This document shows, in pieces, positions 26,411 to 34,302 of a stretch of DNA of 64,000 nucleotides. A model generated the notes under the pieces. That model was not told the DNA's origin, did not search any database, and saw only the letters and a list, made by a program, of their open reading frames with translations. Within the stretch, counting starts at the first letter, position 1; every line of letters starts with the position of its first letter. The stretch is from Dorea phocaeensis. GTDB lineage: Bacteria; Bacillota; Clostridia; Lachnospirales; Lachnospiraceae. The stretch lies in contig NZ_OEPZ01000001.1 of the NCBI RefSeq assembly GCF_900240315.1, positions 496,001-560,000 on the forward strand, read 5' to 3'. The position numbers and the translations under genes were made by a program.

Positions 26411-26902
26411 CTACAATTGAATATCTTTTAGTCTCCTAATCATCCCGTTTGCCACCAGACCAATCACCAGACCTGTTGCCACTCCGGCAACAAGAAGAAC
26501 CGGCACATAATAAGCCACGCTGAACGTCTCAACGACCAGCATGGCAACAATTAACTGACCGATATTGTGGCAGACACCTCCAGCCACACTGACTCCCATC
26601 ACGCTGAAGCCGTCATTTTTTTTCAAACACGCCATAGCTGTCAGGCTCAAAAGCCCCCCTGCCAAACTGTATATAATACTAAAATAATTTCCAAATATAA
26701 ATCCGGATAAAACCACTCTGACTACTGAGAGTAGATAGGCTTCCGAAAGACGCATTTTATAAAGTGCGATCACAATAATCAAATTGGCAAGCCCCAGCTT
26801 CACACCTGGGATTCCGAATGAAATCGGAATCAGCGTCTCTACATAACTGAAGATCAGAGCCAATGCTGTGAATACGCCAAAATATGCTACTCTGCTTTTC
26901 AC
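26411..26902 (-). CDS. Gx transporter family protein (Hpre_diP_synt_I)
   Basis: A 163-residue integral membrane protein with five or six helices, of the family once annotated as heptaprenyl diphosphate synthase component I and now called Gx transporter. Typical segments are FGVFTALALIFSYVETLIPISFGIPGVKLGLANLI and SLAGGLLSLTAMACLKK. The fold resembles substrate-binding subunits of ECF transporters, so it may carry a small lipophilic or flavin-like compound; the substrate is unknown. It lies just after the NusG-II protein gene, a pairing seen near Rnf and extracellular electron transfer loci. Confidence 0.88.
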   Translation of the reverse strand: MKSRVAYFGVFTALALIFSYVETLIPISFGIPGVKLGLANLIIVIALYKMRLSEAYLLSVVRVVLSGFIFGNYFSIIYSLAGGLLSLTAMACLKKNDGFSVMGVSVAGGVCHNIGQLIVAMLVVETFSVAYYVPVLLVAGVATGLVIGLVANGMIRRLKDIQL

Positions 26903-26926
26903 TGCTCTTCCTCCCTTGCCGTCCCG

Positions 26927-27316
26927 TTAATTACTGATCCCGTCCAGCTTTCCTGACTCTGCGCTTTCCACTTCCACTACAACCTTATGCGGCAGACAAA
27001 TAATGCTCTCATGGTTTTTTGAAATGGCTTTCTGGTGCACACAGAGCTGATCCGGACAATCCGCTTCCTCCATATCTGCTTTTCCATCTTTGATTATGAG
27101 GATGTTCGTTCCTCCATTGATCGAAATTTCCTGATCCTTAGACAACGTATAGGTACCTTCTAGCACACCGTCCACCTTCACGCTAATAACACCGGCGCCC
27201 TCGCCCCCAATCAGCTCGTGAAACAGAAATGCAGCGCCTGCCACAACCACAATAATTCCTATCAGAAGCCAGTCTTTCTTTTTGAATCGAAATTTCTTTG
27301 TATGATTTTCACCCAT
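26927..27316 (-). CDS. NusG domain II membrane protein
   Basis: A 129-residue protein with one N-terminal membrane helix (residues ~13-32) and an extracytoplasmic NusG-II domain. The diagnostic motif ADCPDQLCVHQ followed by ESIICLPHKVVVEV gives three conserved cysteines and two histidines that could bind a metal or form a redox pair. The start at 27316 (MGENHTKKFRF) is supported by an AGAGG ribosome-binding site. It is the first gene of a run with the Gx transporter and ruvAB, and is transcribed divergently from apbE, which supports a role in the flavin/redox system. Confidence 0.88.
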   Translation of the reverse strand: MGENHTKKFRFKKKDWLLIGIIVVVAGAAFLFHELIGGEGAGVISVKVDGVLEGTYTLSKDQEISINGGTNILIIKDGKADMEEADCPDQLCVHQKAISKNHESIICLPHKVVVEVESAESGKLDGISN

Positions 27317-27346
27317 GGTTTTTACCTCTTTCATTCATTCTGTTCT

Positions 27347-27375
27347 ATTTTAACACAAGAAATCTATGCCATCAA
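27347..27375 (-). promoter_or_regulatory. sigma-A promoter of the NusG-II/Gx/ruvAB operon
   Basis: On the minus strand, TTGATG (27370-27375), 17-bp spacer, TAAAAT (27347-27352). Its -35 lies only 12 bp from the -35 of the divergent apbE promoter. Confidence 0.82.
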
Positions 27376-27387
27376 CCATATGTCAGT

Positions 27388-27415
27388 TTGCAGATCCGAC
27401 TTTTCATGGTATAAT
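27388..27415 (+). promoter_or_regulatory. sigma-A promoter of apbE
   Basis: TTGCAG (27388-27393), 16-bp spacer and a perfect TATAAT (27410-27415). The transcript would begin near 27422 and have a leader of about 95 nt containing two inverted repeats. Confidence 0.85.
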
Positions 27416-27434
27416 AATTGCATTATATGCAATT

Positions 27435-27472
27435 CAAGCCGATATATCGGCTTGCTGTCACGCCCGTGACAG
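27435..27472. promoter_or_regulatory. Two tandem inverted repeats in the apbE leader
   Basis: A perfect 20-bp palindrome at 27435-27454 (half-site CAAGCCGATA) is immediately followed by a second inverted repeat at 27455-27472 (CTGTCACG, two-base gap, CGTGACAG). They start about 14 bp after the predicted transcription start, a position where a repressor would block elongation, or where RNA hairpins could act on the mRNA leader. I recognise neither as a known operator or riboswitch. Confidence 0.6.
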
Positions 27473-27515
27473 ATTATACCCTGCAATCCAATTTTACAGA
27501 TCAAAGAGGTGTCTT

Positions 27516-28499
27516 ATGAAATCAAAACGACTGATTGTTTTGCTGGCATCTGCCGCGCTCCTTTTAAGCGGATGTTCCAGCTTATCGAAAAAGAAAGAAC
27601 TGACTTATACTGATACCCTGTTCGATACCGTCATCAGTGTACAGATTCTAGATCCTGCAGAAGAAAGCATCCTTAACGGCTGCAAAAAACTGTGCCAGAA
27701 ATACGACCTGATGTTCTCTTCTTATAATGAAGAAAGCGAAATTTCTAAAATCAATTCTGCCGGCGGCGCACCCGTAGAAGTGTCCCCTGAAACGGCAGCG
27801 CTGATCAAAAAGGGAATCTATTATAGCGAGCTTTCCGGCGGTGCCTTTGACATCACCATTGGCCCCGTATCCAAATTATGGGACTTCAAATCCGGTGAGC
27901 ACATCATACCGGATGCTGGTGCGATCGCCGAAGCTCTATCTCATGTAAATTATGAAAACATTATGATCTCCGACAATGTGGTCACTCTTGCCGATCCGGC
28001 AGCTGCCATCGATCTTGGCGCACTGGCCAAGGGATACGTTGCTGACCGCATCCGCGATTACCTGGAGAAGCAGGGAGTCAAACACGCTTTCATCAATTTA
28101 GGAGGAAATATTCTGGCCATGGGAACCAAACCAGACGGTTCTGATTATAACGTTGGAATTCAGGCTCCTTTTAAAGACACTGGAGAACCGATTACTTCCG
28201 TGAAGGTTGCCGACAAATCTGTCGTAACTTCCGGTACATACCAGCGCTACTTCGAAGTAGACGGGAATCTGTATCACCACATTTTGGATCCAAGAACCGG
28301 TTATCCATGCGAAAATACGCTGACCAGCGTTACCATCATTACAAATTCCTCTTTGACGGCCGATGCTTTCAGCACTACCTGCTTTCTGTTGGGCTACGAC
28401 GAAAGCATGAAAATGATCAGCCAGATGGAAAACGTGGATGCTGTCTTCATTACAAATGACAATAAGATTCACTACTCCGCTAATTTTCAACAGAAATAA
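27516..28499 (+). CDS. apbE: FAD:protein FMN transferase (ApbE), lipoprotein
   Basis: ApbE transfers FMN from FAD to a threonine in flavoproteins such as the Rnf and Nqr subunits. The 327-residue protein starts at 27516 (MKSKRLIVLLASAALLLSGC) with a lipobox LLSGC, so it would be anchored outside the membrane. Family motifs: DTLFDTVISVQIL, AIDLGALAKGYVADRI, NLGGNILAMG, and HHILDPRTGYPC. AGAGG is the ribosome-binding site; the frame remains open upstream to 27366 but that region holds the promoter. Its likely substrates, RnfG and RnfD, are encoded a few kb away. Confidence 0.96.
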   Translation: MKSKRLIVLLASAALLLSGCSSLSKKKELTYTDTLFDTVISVQILDPAEESILNGCKKLCQKYDLMFSSYNEESEISKINSAGGAPVEVSPETAALIKKGIYYSELSGGAFDITIGPVSKLWDFKSGEHIIPDAGAIAEALSHVNYENIMISDNVVTLADPAAAIDLGALAKGYVADRIRDYLEKQGVKHAFINLGGNILAMGTKPDGSDYNVGIQAPFKDTGEPITSVKVADKSVVTSGTYQRYFEVDGNLYHHILDPRTGYPCENTLTSVTIITNSSLTADAFSTTCFLLGYDESMKMISQMENVDAVFITNDNKIHYSANFQQK

Positions 28500-28502
28500 A
28501 TC

Positions 28503-28578
28503 AAAAAGCAGACGGCTCATTTTGTCGCAAGGTCTTCCCAAGTGGATGACTCTAAACAAAATAAACCCTCTGCTTTTT
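28503..28578. terminator. Elongated structured hairpin between apbE and the rnf operon
   Basis: Three stacked helices can be drawn: AAAAAGCAGA/TCTGCTTTTT (28503-28512 with 28569-28578), ATTTTGT/ACAAAAT inside it, and GTCTTCC/GGATGAC with one mismatch around a CAAGT loop. The outer helix ends in A and T runs, so it can stop transcription from both sides. The 56-nt structured interior is far larger than an ordinary terminator loop, so it may be an RNA element of another kind. Confidence 0.6.
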
Positions 28579-28639
28579 ATTTTTATACCTTCTGATACGA
28601 ATCTTTATCTCTCTATACAGCCCTTCCTTTTCGGAAAAC

Positions 28640-29098
28640 TCATAAATATTCCCGAATTCTTGACAGCAGATTTCCCGGATAATAACTCATAGGCGGCTCT
28701 CCCGGATAATAGCGAAACATCCGCCATACGTAGAACGCTACCATAAGAAGCATACCTGCCACCAAAAGCTGCAGCATCCATTTTCTGCTCTCTCTAAGGA
28801 ACACATACCGATTGATTCCGAACAAAAGCACGAAGAATATTACTGCATAGATAAATGGATGGATTTTCCATGCCCCTGCAAAATCAAAATGCAAAAGACA
28901 TATTCCCGCTCTGGTAAGTCCACATCCCGGACACGGCATTCCCGTAATCAGAACCCATGGACACCCACCGTGAAAAAACGTTCTTAAAACGACAAAATAG
29001 GCGATTATACCCATAATCACCCATTTTATCTCTTTGACGTCACTCCACAGCAGACGCAGTCCATCCCGCACAACCTGCCTGAAAGTTCGTCTTTTCAT
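28640..29098 (-). CDS. DUF2752 membrane protein
   Basis: A 152-residue protein with about three transmembrane helices. The DUF2752 signature CPGCGLTRAG lies at residues ~55-64, preceded by HGGCPW, followed by hydrophobic helices and ended by YYPGEPPMSYYPGNLLSRI. The start at 29098 (MKRRTFRQVVRDG) has a GAGGA ribosome-binding site and is 13 nt after the rnfB stop codon. It is thus the last gene of the rnf operon. No function has been firmly assigned to the family; a role in assembling or supporting the complex is only inferred from position. Confidence 0.85.
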   Translation of the reverse strand: MKRRTFRQVVRDGLRLLWSDVKEIKWVIMGIIAYFVVLRTFFHGGCPWVLITGMPCPGCGLTRAGICLLHFDFAGAWKIHPFIYAVIFFVLLFGINRYVFLRESRKWMLQLLVAGMLLMVAFYVWRMFRYYPGEPPMSYYPGNLLSRIREYL

Positions 29099-29111
29099 GC
29101 TATGTCCTCTC

Positions 29112-29903
29112 TTATAAGATAATCTTCTTCGGACACTTCTCTGCACATTTTCCACAGTTCGTGCATTTTTCCGGATCAATGTGGGCGATATTGTCGATGA
29201 CTTTCACTGCATCAAATTCACATACCTTCTCACACATCTTACATCCGATACATCCTACGGAACATGCCTTCATAACATCCTTACCTTTATCTCTGGAACT
29301 GCACTGTACCAGATGTTTCTGATCATATGGCACCAATTCAATCAAGTTCTTCGGACATACGGCAATACATTTTCCACATGCCTTACACTCATCCTTATCC
29401 ACCACTGCAACTCCATCTACGATATGGATCGCATCAAATGGACAGGCTTTCACACAGCTTCCTTCTCCAAGGCAGCCATAATTACATGCTTTTGGCCCTC
29501 CGTCCTGCATCATATTCACCATTACGCAGTCGTTTAAGCCATGATATTCATATTCCTGCTTTGCTTTGTCACAAGTTCCTGCACATTTTACAAAAGCAAC
29601 CTGATGAACCTGTGTTCCCGCTTCGATTCCCATAATCTTGCCAACCTTCTCCGCAACCGGAGCACCGCCGACCGGACATCCGCCTACTTCAGCTTCTCCT
29701 TTTACGATGGCTGCTGCAAGACCGGAACAACCTGCATATCCACATCCTCCACAGTTATTTCCAGGAAGGACTTCCAGGATAGCCTCTTCTCTTTCATCTA
29801 CTTCTACTGCAAACTTTTTTCCCGCAATTCCAAGGAACACACCAATGAATAATCCGGTGCCGCCTACGATTGCAGCAGCAATAATAATTCCTGTAATACT
29901 CAT
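29112..29903 (-). CDS. rnfB: Rnf complex subunit RnfB (iron-sulfur)
   Basis: RnfB takes electrons from reduced ferredoxin and passes them into the membrane complex. The 263-residue protein has an N-terminal membrane anchor (residues ~3-27), the CGGCGYAGCSG cluster-binding motif of RnfB, then four ferredoxin-type cysteine motifs (SCVKACPFDAIH; CKACGKCIAVCP; CIGCKMCEKVC; CTNCGKCAEKCP). The multi-cluster arrangement is the long, clostridial type. It is the sixth rnf gene in order C-D-G-E-A-B, with short gaps throughout. Confidence 0.97.
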   Translation of the reverse strand: MSITGIIIAAAIVGGTGLFIGVFLGIAGKKFAVEVDEREEAILEVLPGNNCGGCGYAGCSGLAAAIVKGEAEVGGCPVGGAPVAEKVGKIMGIEAGTQVHQVAFVKCAGTCDKAKQEYEYHGLNDCVMVNMMQDGGPKACNYGCLGEGSCVKACPFDAIHIVDGVAVVDKDECKACGKCIAVCPKNLIELVPYDQKHLVQCSSRDKGKDVMKACSVGCIGCKMCEKVCEFDAVKVIDNIAHIDPEKCTNCGKCAEKCPKKIIL

Positions 29904-29916
29904 AGTCTGTTTCCTC

Positions 29917-30492
29917 CTAAATCAGTCCAGAGAATCCAAAGAACGCAATAGACATCAGTGCTGCTGTAATCAGCACGATCGGTGTTCCCTGGAAGGACTC
30001 TGAAATATCATTGTATTCAATCTTCTCACGGATTCCTGCCATAATCACGATGGCGATAGCAAATCCAACAGAAGTTCCGATACCATTGATCACACCTGTC
30101 AGAATACCGTAATCCTTCTGTACGTTGGTTAAGGCAACACCCAGAACCGCACAGTTAGTAGTAATCAGCGGAAGATATACTCCTAACGCATCATACAGAG
30201 ACGGCATTGATTTCTTCAGGAACATTTCCACAAACTGTACCAGCGCCGCAATCACAAGGATGAATACGATCGTCTGCAGATAGGAAATATCCAATGGAAC
30301 CAATATAAACTTATAGATCAATCCTGTAAAGAATGATGCAATTGTGATAACGAAGATAACGGCTCCACCCATACCGGAAGCTGTCTCAACCTTTTTTGAT
30401 ACTCCGAGGAACGGACAAATTCCCAGGAACTGGCTGAGTACAACGTTATTTACAATTGCAGACCCAATTGCAATAATCAATAATTCTTTCAT
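29917..30492 (-). CDS. rnfA: Rnf complex subunit RnfA
   Basis: A 191-residue integral membrane subunit with six helices, part of the ion-translocating core. The motif VNNVVLSQFLGICPFLGVSKK carries the cysteine that, together with one in TTNCAVLGVAL, joins RnfE cysteines to hold the intramembrane [2Fe-2S] cluster. It follows rnfE by 13 nt. Very high similarity of pattern to RnfA/NqrE leaves no doubt about the family. Confidence 0.97.
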   Translation of the reverse strand: MKELLIIAIGSAIVNNVVLSQFLGICPFLGVSKKVETASGMGGAVIFVITIASFFTGLIYKFILVPLDISYLQTIVFILVIAALVQFVEMFLKKSMPSLYDALGVYLPLITTNCAVLGVALTNVQKDYGILTGVINGIGTSVGFAIAIVIMAGIREKIEYNDISESFQGTPIVLITAALMSIAFFGFSGLI

Positions 30493-30505
30493 CTATGTAC
30501 TCCTC

Positions 30506-31225
30506 CTATTCTTCATTTCCCGTTGGGAATACTTTGCCGCTGCATCCTCCGCAGGAACCGCAGCCTTCTCCGCATCCGGAAGTCTCTGTAACCTTCTTGC
30601 CCTTCTTTGCCGCATTTTTCTTAATCTTATTCTGTAATGCTACCAAGCCTGCCAGTACAAGGAATGCACCAGGAGCAAGAATAAAAATGGTTACCGGAAC
30701 GTATCCTGCTTTTCCCGCCGCCTCATCTGCAAGTGGAAGCAGCTGATATCCGAAGATCTGACCGGCACCGATCACTTCACGCACGATACCGATACATGTT
30801 AAACCAACTGTAAATCCAAGCCCCATACCAATTCCATCAAAGATAGACGGAAGCACCGGATTCTTAGATGCGTAACTCTCAGCACGTCCAAGGATAATAC
30901 AGTTTACTACGATCAGCGGTATGTAAAGCCCCAATGCATCATAAAGACTTGGAACAAATCCTTCCAGCAGGAACTGTACAATTGTTACAAAGGATGCTAC
31001 GACTACAATGAATGCCGGCATTCTGACAGAATCCGGAATAACCTTACGCAGCATGGAAATCAACATGTTAGACAGTACAAGTACGACCGTCGTAGAAAGA
31101 CCCATACCCACACCGTTGATTGCGGATGTTGTTACCGCAAGGGTCGGACACATACCCAACATCAAAACGAAGGTAGGATTTTCTTTGACCAGACCGTTAT
31201 ATACTCTTTCGGTACATCTATTCAT
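30506..31225 (-). CDS. rnfE: Rnf complex subunit RnfE with Cys-rich C-terminal tail
   Basis: A 239-residue integral membrane subunit, paralogue of RnfA, with six helices. Core motifs: NPTFVLMLGMCPTLAVTTSA (Cys26) and YIPLIVVNCIILGRAE (Cys109). After the last helix the protein continues with a Lys-rich stretch (IKKNAAKKGKK) and a glycine/cysteine segment in which C218, C222, C225 and C228 form C-x3-C-x2-C-x2-C. Such a tail could bind a metal or an extra Fe-S cluster on the cytoplasmic side. Classical proteobacterial RnfE ends shortly after the last helix. Confidence 0.96.
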   Translation of the reverse strand: MNRCTERVYNGLVKENPTFVLMLGMCPTLAVTTSAINGVGMGLSTTVVLVLSNMLISMLRKVIPDSVRMPAFIVVVASFVTIVQFLLEGFVPSLYDALGLYIPLIVVNCIILGRAESYASKNPVLPSIFDGIGMGLGFTVGLTCIGIVREVIGAGQIFGYQLLPLADEAAGKAGYVPVTIFILAPGAFLVLAGLVALQNKIKKNAAKKGKKVTETSGCGEGCGSCGGCSGKVFPTGNEE

Positions 31226-31239
31226 CTTTCACTACCTCC

Positions 31240-31821
31240 CTACATAAATACATTCTGGTAGTAGCTAAGGGCAGCGTTCACAGCTCCTGTTACCGCTCTG
31301 GAAGTAATGGTTGCACCGCTTAACGCATCGATCGGCTCCCCGTCTCCTCCATCCTTAGATACCACGAATTTTTCTGCCTGTTTTCCCTGATACTGCTCAT
31401 AGAATGCAGGTTCTTTAGCCTTCATACCAAGACCTGCAGTCTCACTGATAGACAGAATAGAAACACCGTTTACCGTTCCGTCTGCTGTGATTCCGACGGT
31501 AATCTTAATATCTCCGCCGTATCCTTCAGAATCTGTAGTTGTGATCACATATCCTTCCTCGCCAACGGTACAGACTTCATCAATAGATCCTTTAATTCCT
31601 AAATCTTTGATCACCTTGTCAGCAGCCTTCTGATCCACATCCATCGGCTCAAATTCATCAAGATCCGCCTCTGGGAATACCGCCTGCCATGCTTCTTTCT
31701 TTGCAGCTTCCTGTGCCTGAGCGATCGGCTCTTTGGTAATTTCATACACAAATCCAAGTCCCAGACCAGCCACCAATGTAATGACTGTAAGAATCAATGT
31801 GTTTTTAATAATCTTATTCAT
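31240..31821 (-). CDS. rnfG: Rnf complex subunit RnfG (FMN-bound)
   Basis: A 193-residue protein with an N-terminal membrane helix (residues ~6-26) and an extracytoplasmic FMN-binding domain. The ApbE recognition motif DALSGAT is at residues 165-171, making Thr171 the expected site of covalent FMN attachment. SISETAGLGMKA, the family loop before it, is also present. Its stop codon region touches rnfE by 14 nt spacing and its start overlaps the rnfD stop by 1 nt. Confidence 0.96.
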   Translation of the reverse strand: MNKIIKNTLILTVITLVAGLGLGFVYEITKEPIAQAQEAAKKEAWQAVFPEADLDEFEPMDVDQKAADKVIKDLGIKGSIDEVCTVGEEGYVITTTDSEGYGGDIKITVGITADGTVNGVSILSISETAGLGMKAKEPAFYEQYQGKQAEKFVVSKDGGDGEPIDALSGATITSRAVTGAVNAALSYYQNVFM

Positions 31822-32774
31822 TATTTTTCTCCTCCTTTACCGAATGGTTTTGGAAGAGTAACCCTTTCAATCAACGGAACCAATAAGTTTCCAATGATGA
31901 TTGCATAGGATACACCTTCTGCTGATCCGCCAAAGAGACGGAACAGACCTGTTAAAATACCAAGCAGCGCACCATAGACATACTGCCCTTTCTTGGTAAT
32001 CGGCGCCGTCACATAATCGGTTGCCATAAACCATGCACCGAGCATTAAACCGCCTCCGCACAGATGTGCTGTAATGTACTGCGGATCGAAAAGTCCTACA
32101 GACGCTTCTGTAAACTGTCCGAAGATTCCCACGAAGAGCACGAAGCTTACAATGTATGTTCCCGGAATACGAAGATCGATGACACCCGTCAGAATCAGTA
32201 AGATTGCTCCAATAATAATTGCAATCACGGAAGTCTCTCCGATGGTTCCCGGAACGGTTCCGATCAGCATATCCATCGTGTCAACTGCTTCGCCGCCCTT
32301 TAACAATGCCAAAGGAGTCGGTCCTGTCACACCATCGTAGATAAATCTGGTCATCGGTCCTGTAAAGGAAATCAAAAGGAAACATCTTGCTCCCAATGCC
32401 GGGTTCATAAAGTTCTGCCCCAGACCGCCAAACAACTGTTTTACGATCAGAATACCAAACACACTTCCCAGCGCTCCCATCCACCATGGTGCGGTTGCCG
32501 GCATGTTCAGTCCAAGTAATAAACCTGTAACCACTGCACTGAAATCATTGATGGTTACTTTCTTATGCATTAATTTCTCGTATATGTACTCTGTCAGGAC
32601 TGCAGATACCGTTGTGCTGATCAGCATAATCAGCGCAGGCAGTCCAAAGTTCCAAACCCCGAAAGCTGCTGACGGCAGAAGTGCCACAACAACCAAAAGC
32701 ATAATATTGCTTGAGGTAATCTTGGAACGAATGTGTGGTGAAGATGACATTTTTAATAAATTGTTCTCACTCAC
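31821..32774 (-). CDS. rnfD: Rnf complex subunit RnfD
   Basis: A 317-residue membrane subunit with about nine helices that carries a second covalent FMN. The segment DGVTGPT (residues 147-153) stands where family members show the flavinylation motif D-x-x-S/T-G-A-T, so Thr153 is the expected acceptor; the alanine is replaced by proline here. Other conserved parts are SSPHIRSKITSSNIML and GGLGQNFMNPALGARCFLL. Located between rnfC (20 nt gap) and rnfG. Confidence 0.95.
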   Translation of the reverse strand: MSENNLLKMSSSPHIRSKITSSNIMLLVVVALLPSAAFGVWNFGLPALIMLISTTVSAVLTEYIYEKLMHKKVTINDFSAVVTGLLLGLNMPATAPWWMGALGSVFGILIVKQLFGGLGQNFMNPALGARCFLLISFTGPMTRFIYDGVTGPTPLALLKGGEAVDTMDMLIGTVPGTIGETSVIAIIIGAILLILTGVIDLRIPGTYIVSFVLFVGIFGQFTEASVGLFDPQYITAHLCGGGLMLGAWFMATDYVTAPITKKGQYVYGALLGILTGLFRLFGGSAEGVSYAIIIGNLLVPLIERVTLPKPFGKGGEK

Positions 32775-32794
32775 GATTGTTCACCTCTTCCAAA

Positions 32795-34117
32795 TTATTT
32801 TTTCTTTTTGCGATTTGCCATTGCAATCTTTCTCATAGATCCGATTGCCTGCTTTAACGGACGTTTTGCTGGACATACAAAACTGCACGATCCACATTCC
32901 ATACATTCCAGACCCTCGCGCTTTGTAAATGCTTCCTCATTATGATGCTCCGCGTAGTCTGCAAGTCTGGATGGAATCAAACGGCTTGGACAGGCTTCTA
33001 CGCAGCGCCCGCAGTTGATACATGCCGTCGGCTCAAATTTTGCCACCTCGTCTTTGGTAAAGCACAGAATGGAGGAAGATGTCTTTGTCACCGGAACATC
33101 CAGCGTAAACATCGCAAATCCCATCATTGGACCGCCGGAAATCATTTTTTCCGGATCCACCTTAAATCCGCCCGCTGCTTCTACAAGCTCTGCCTGGTTC
33201 GTTCCAAACGGCACCTTAAAGTTTCCAGGCTCATTGATCGCATCACCACTTACCGTAACAACACGATCCATAGACGGCTTGCCTTCTGCAACTGCCTGGT
33301 AAATATTGATCATCGTCTCTACGTTGTCTACCACACATCCTGCATCAGCCGGAAGCATTGCGGAATTGATTGCTCTTCCTGTTGTTGCATAAATCAGCTG
33401 ACGCTCTCCGCCCTGTGGATACTTGGTCTTAAGCGCAAGCACTTCCATACGCGGTTCATCCTTCGTCAGTTCTTTTAATTTTGCAATACAATCCGGTTTG
33501 TTGTCTTCTACACCGAAGATTCCTTTTGCATTGTCGAACAGCTTCAGAACAACCTTCATTCCTCCGACCAGCTTCTCCGGATTTTCAAGCATCCGTCTGT
33601 AGTCCGCCGTAATGTAAGGCTCACACTCCGCACAGTTCGCGATTACATATTCGATTTTCTCAGGTTCCTTCGGTGACAGCTTTACTTTCGTCGGAAATCC
33701 AGCTCCGCCCATTCCGACTACTCCTGCTTCCCCAATTGCATTCAGGATCTCTTCCTTTGACATCTCGTCCAAAGATTTTACTGCCGGATACTCTACTTCT
33801 TCATATTCTCCGTCATTCTCAACTACGATACTGTTAACCGTAGCACCCGTCGGATTCATATGTGGTTCAATTGCTTTTACAGTACCAGATACAGATGCAT
33901 AAATCGGTGCTGATACGAATCCTCCGGCCTCTGCAATCTTCTGACCTCTCAGTACGCGCTCTCCGACTTCTACAATTGGGCTTGCCGGAGCACCAATATG
34001 CTGGGATACCAGATACACCAGATCACCCTGGGGTTTTACTTCGACAATCGCCTTTTCCTTTGCTAGGCTCTTGCCGTCATCCGGGTGGATACCACCCTTA
34101 AATGTTAACAATGCCAT
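32795..34117 (-). CDS. rnfC: Rnf complex subunit RnfC
   Basis: RnfC is the NAD+-reducing subunit on the cytoplasmic face. The 440-residue protein has the N-terminal barrel-sandwich domain (FKGGIHPDDGKSLAKEKAI), the NADH/FMN-binding region (GMGGAGFPTKVKLSP; NCAECEPYITADYRRMLE) and two ferredoxin-type clusters (CINCGRCVEACP and CMECGSCSFVCPAKRP). It is the first gene of the rnfCDGEAB-DUF2752 operon. The 34118-34244 stretch upstream is AT-rich and must hold its promoter, which I could not place firmly. Confidence 0.97.
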   Translation of the reverse strand: MALLTFKGGIHPDDGKSLAKEKAIVEVKPQGDLVYLVSQHIGAPASPIVEVGERVLRGQKIAEAGGFVSAPIYASVSGTVKAIEPHMNPTGATVNSIVVENDGEYEEVEYPAVKSLDEMSKEEILNAIGEAGVVGMGGAGFPTKVKLSPKEPEKIEYVIANCAECEPYITADYRRMLENPEKLVGGMKVVLKLFDNAKGIFGVEDNKPDCIAKLKELTKDEPRMEVLALKTKYPQGGERQLIYATTGRAINSAMLPADAGCVVDNVETMINIYQAVAEGKPSMDRVVTVSGDAINEPGNFKVPFGTNQAELVEAAGGFKVDPEKMISGGPMMGFAMFTLDVPVTKTSSSILCFTKDEVAKFEPTACINCGRCVEACPSRLIPSRLADYAEHHNEEAFTKREGLECMECGSCSFVCPAKRPLKQAIGSMRKIAMANRKKKK

Positions 34118-34244
34118 CCCTTTATCCTTCCTTCCTTTTTACTCTTTAATATACTATACAGGAATATGCACTGTTTTTCCAGTCAATACAGGCAATTCCT
34201 TGTATATTTCCATAAACATTTTGTTGTTTTTTTAACAGACAGAA

Positions 34245-34272
34245 AAGATAGAGGCTGATACGCCTCTATCTT
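34245..34272 (-). terminator. Terminator of rpsA
   Basis: Perfect arms AAGATAGAGGC (34245-34255) and GCCTCTATCTT (34262-34272) around a 6-nt loop, about 30 bp after the rpsA stop codon; the minus-strand continuation is T-rich. Confidence 0.82.
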
Positions 34273-34302
34273 GTATTTCGATCAACATATTCTCTTTTCA
34301 GA

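Noticed and set aside
34201-34240. Possible Rex-like site (TTGTTTTTTTAACA) upstream of the rnf operon
   Set aside because: The halves are too close: Rex sites need an 18-bp spacing pattern. It is better explained as part of an AT-rich intergenic region.
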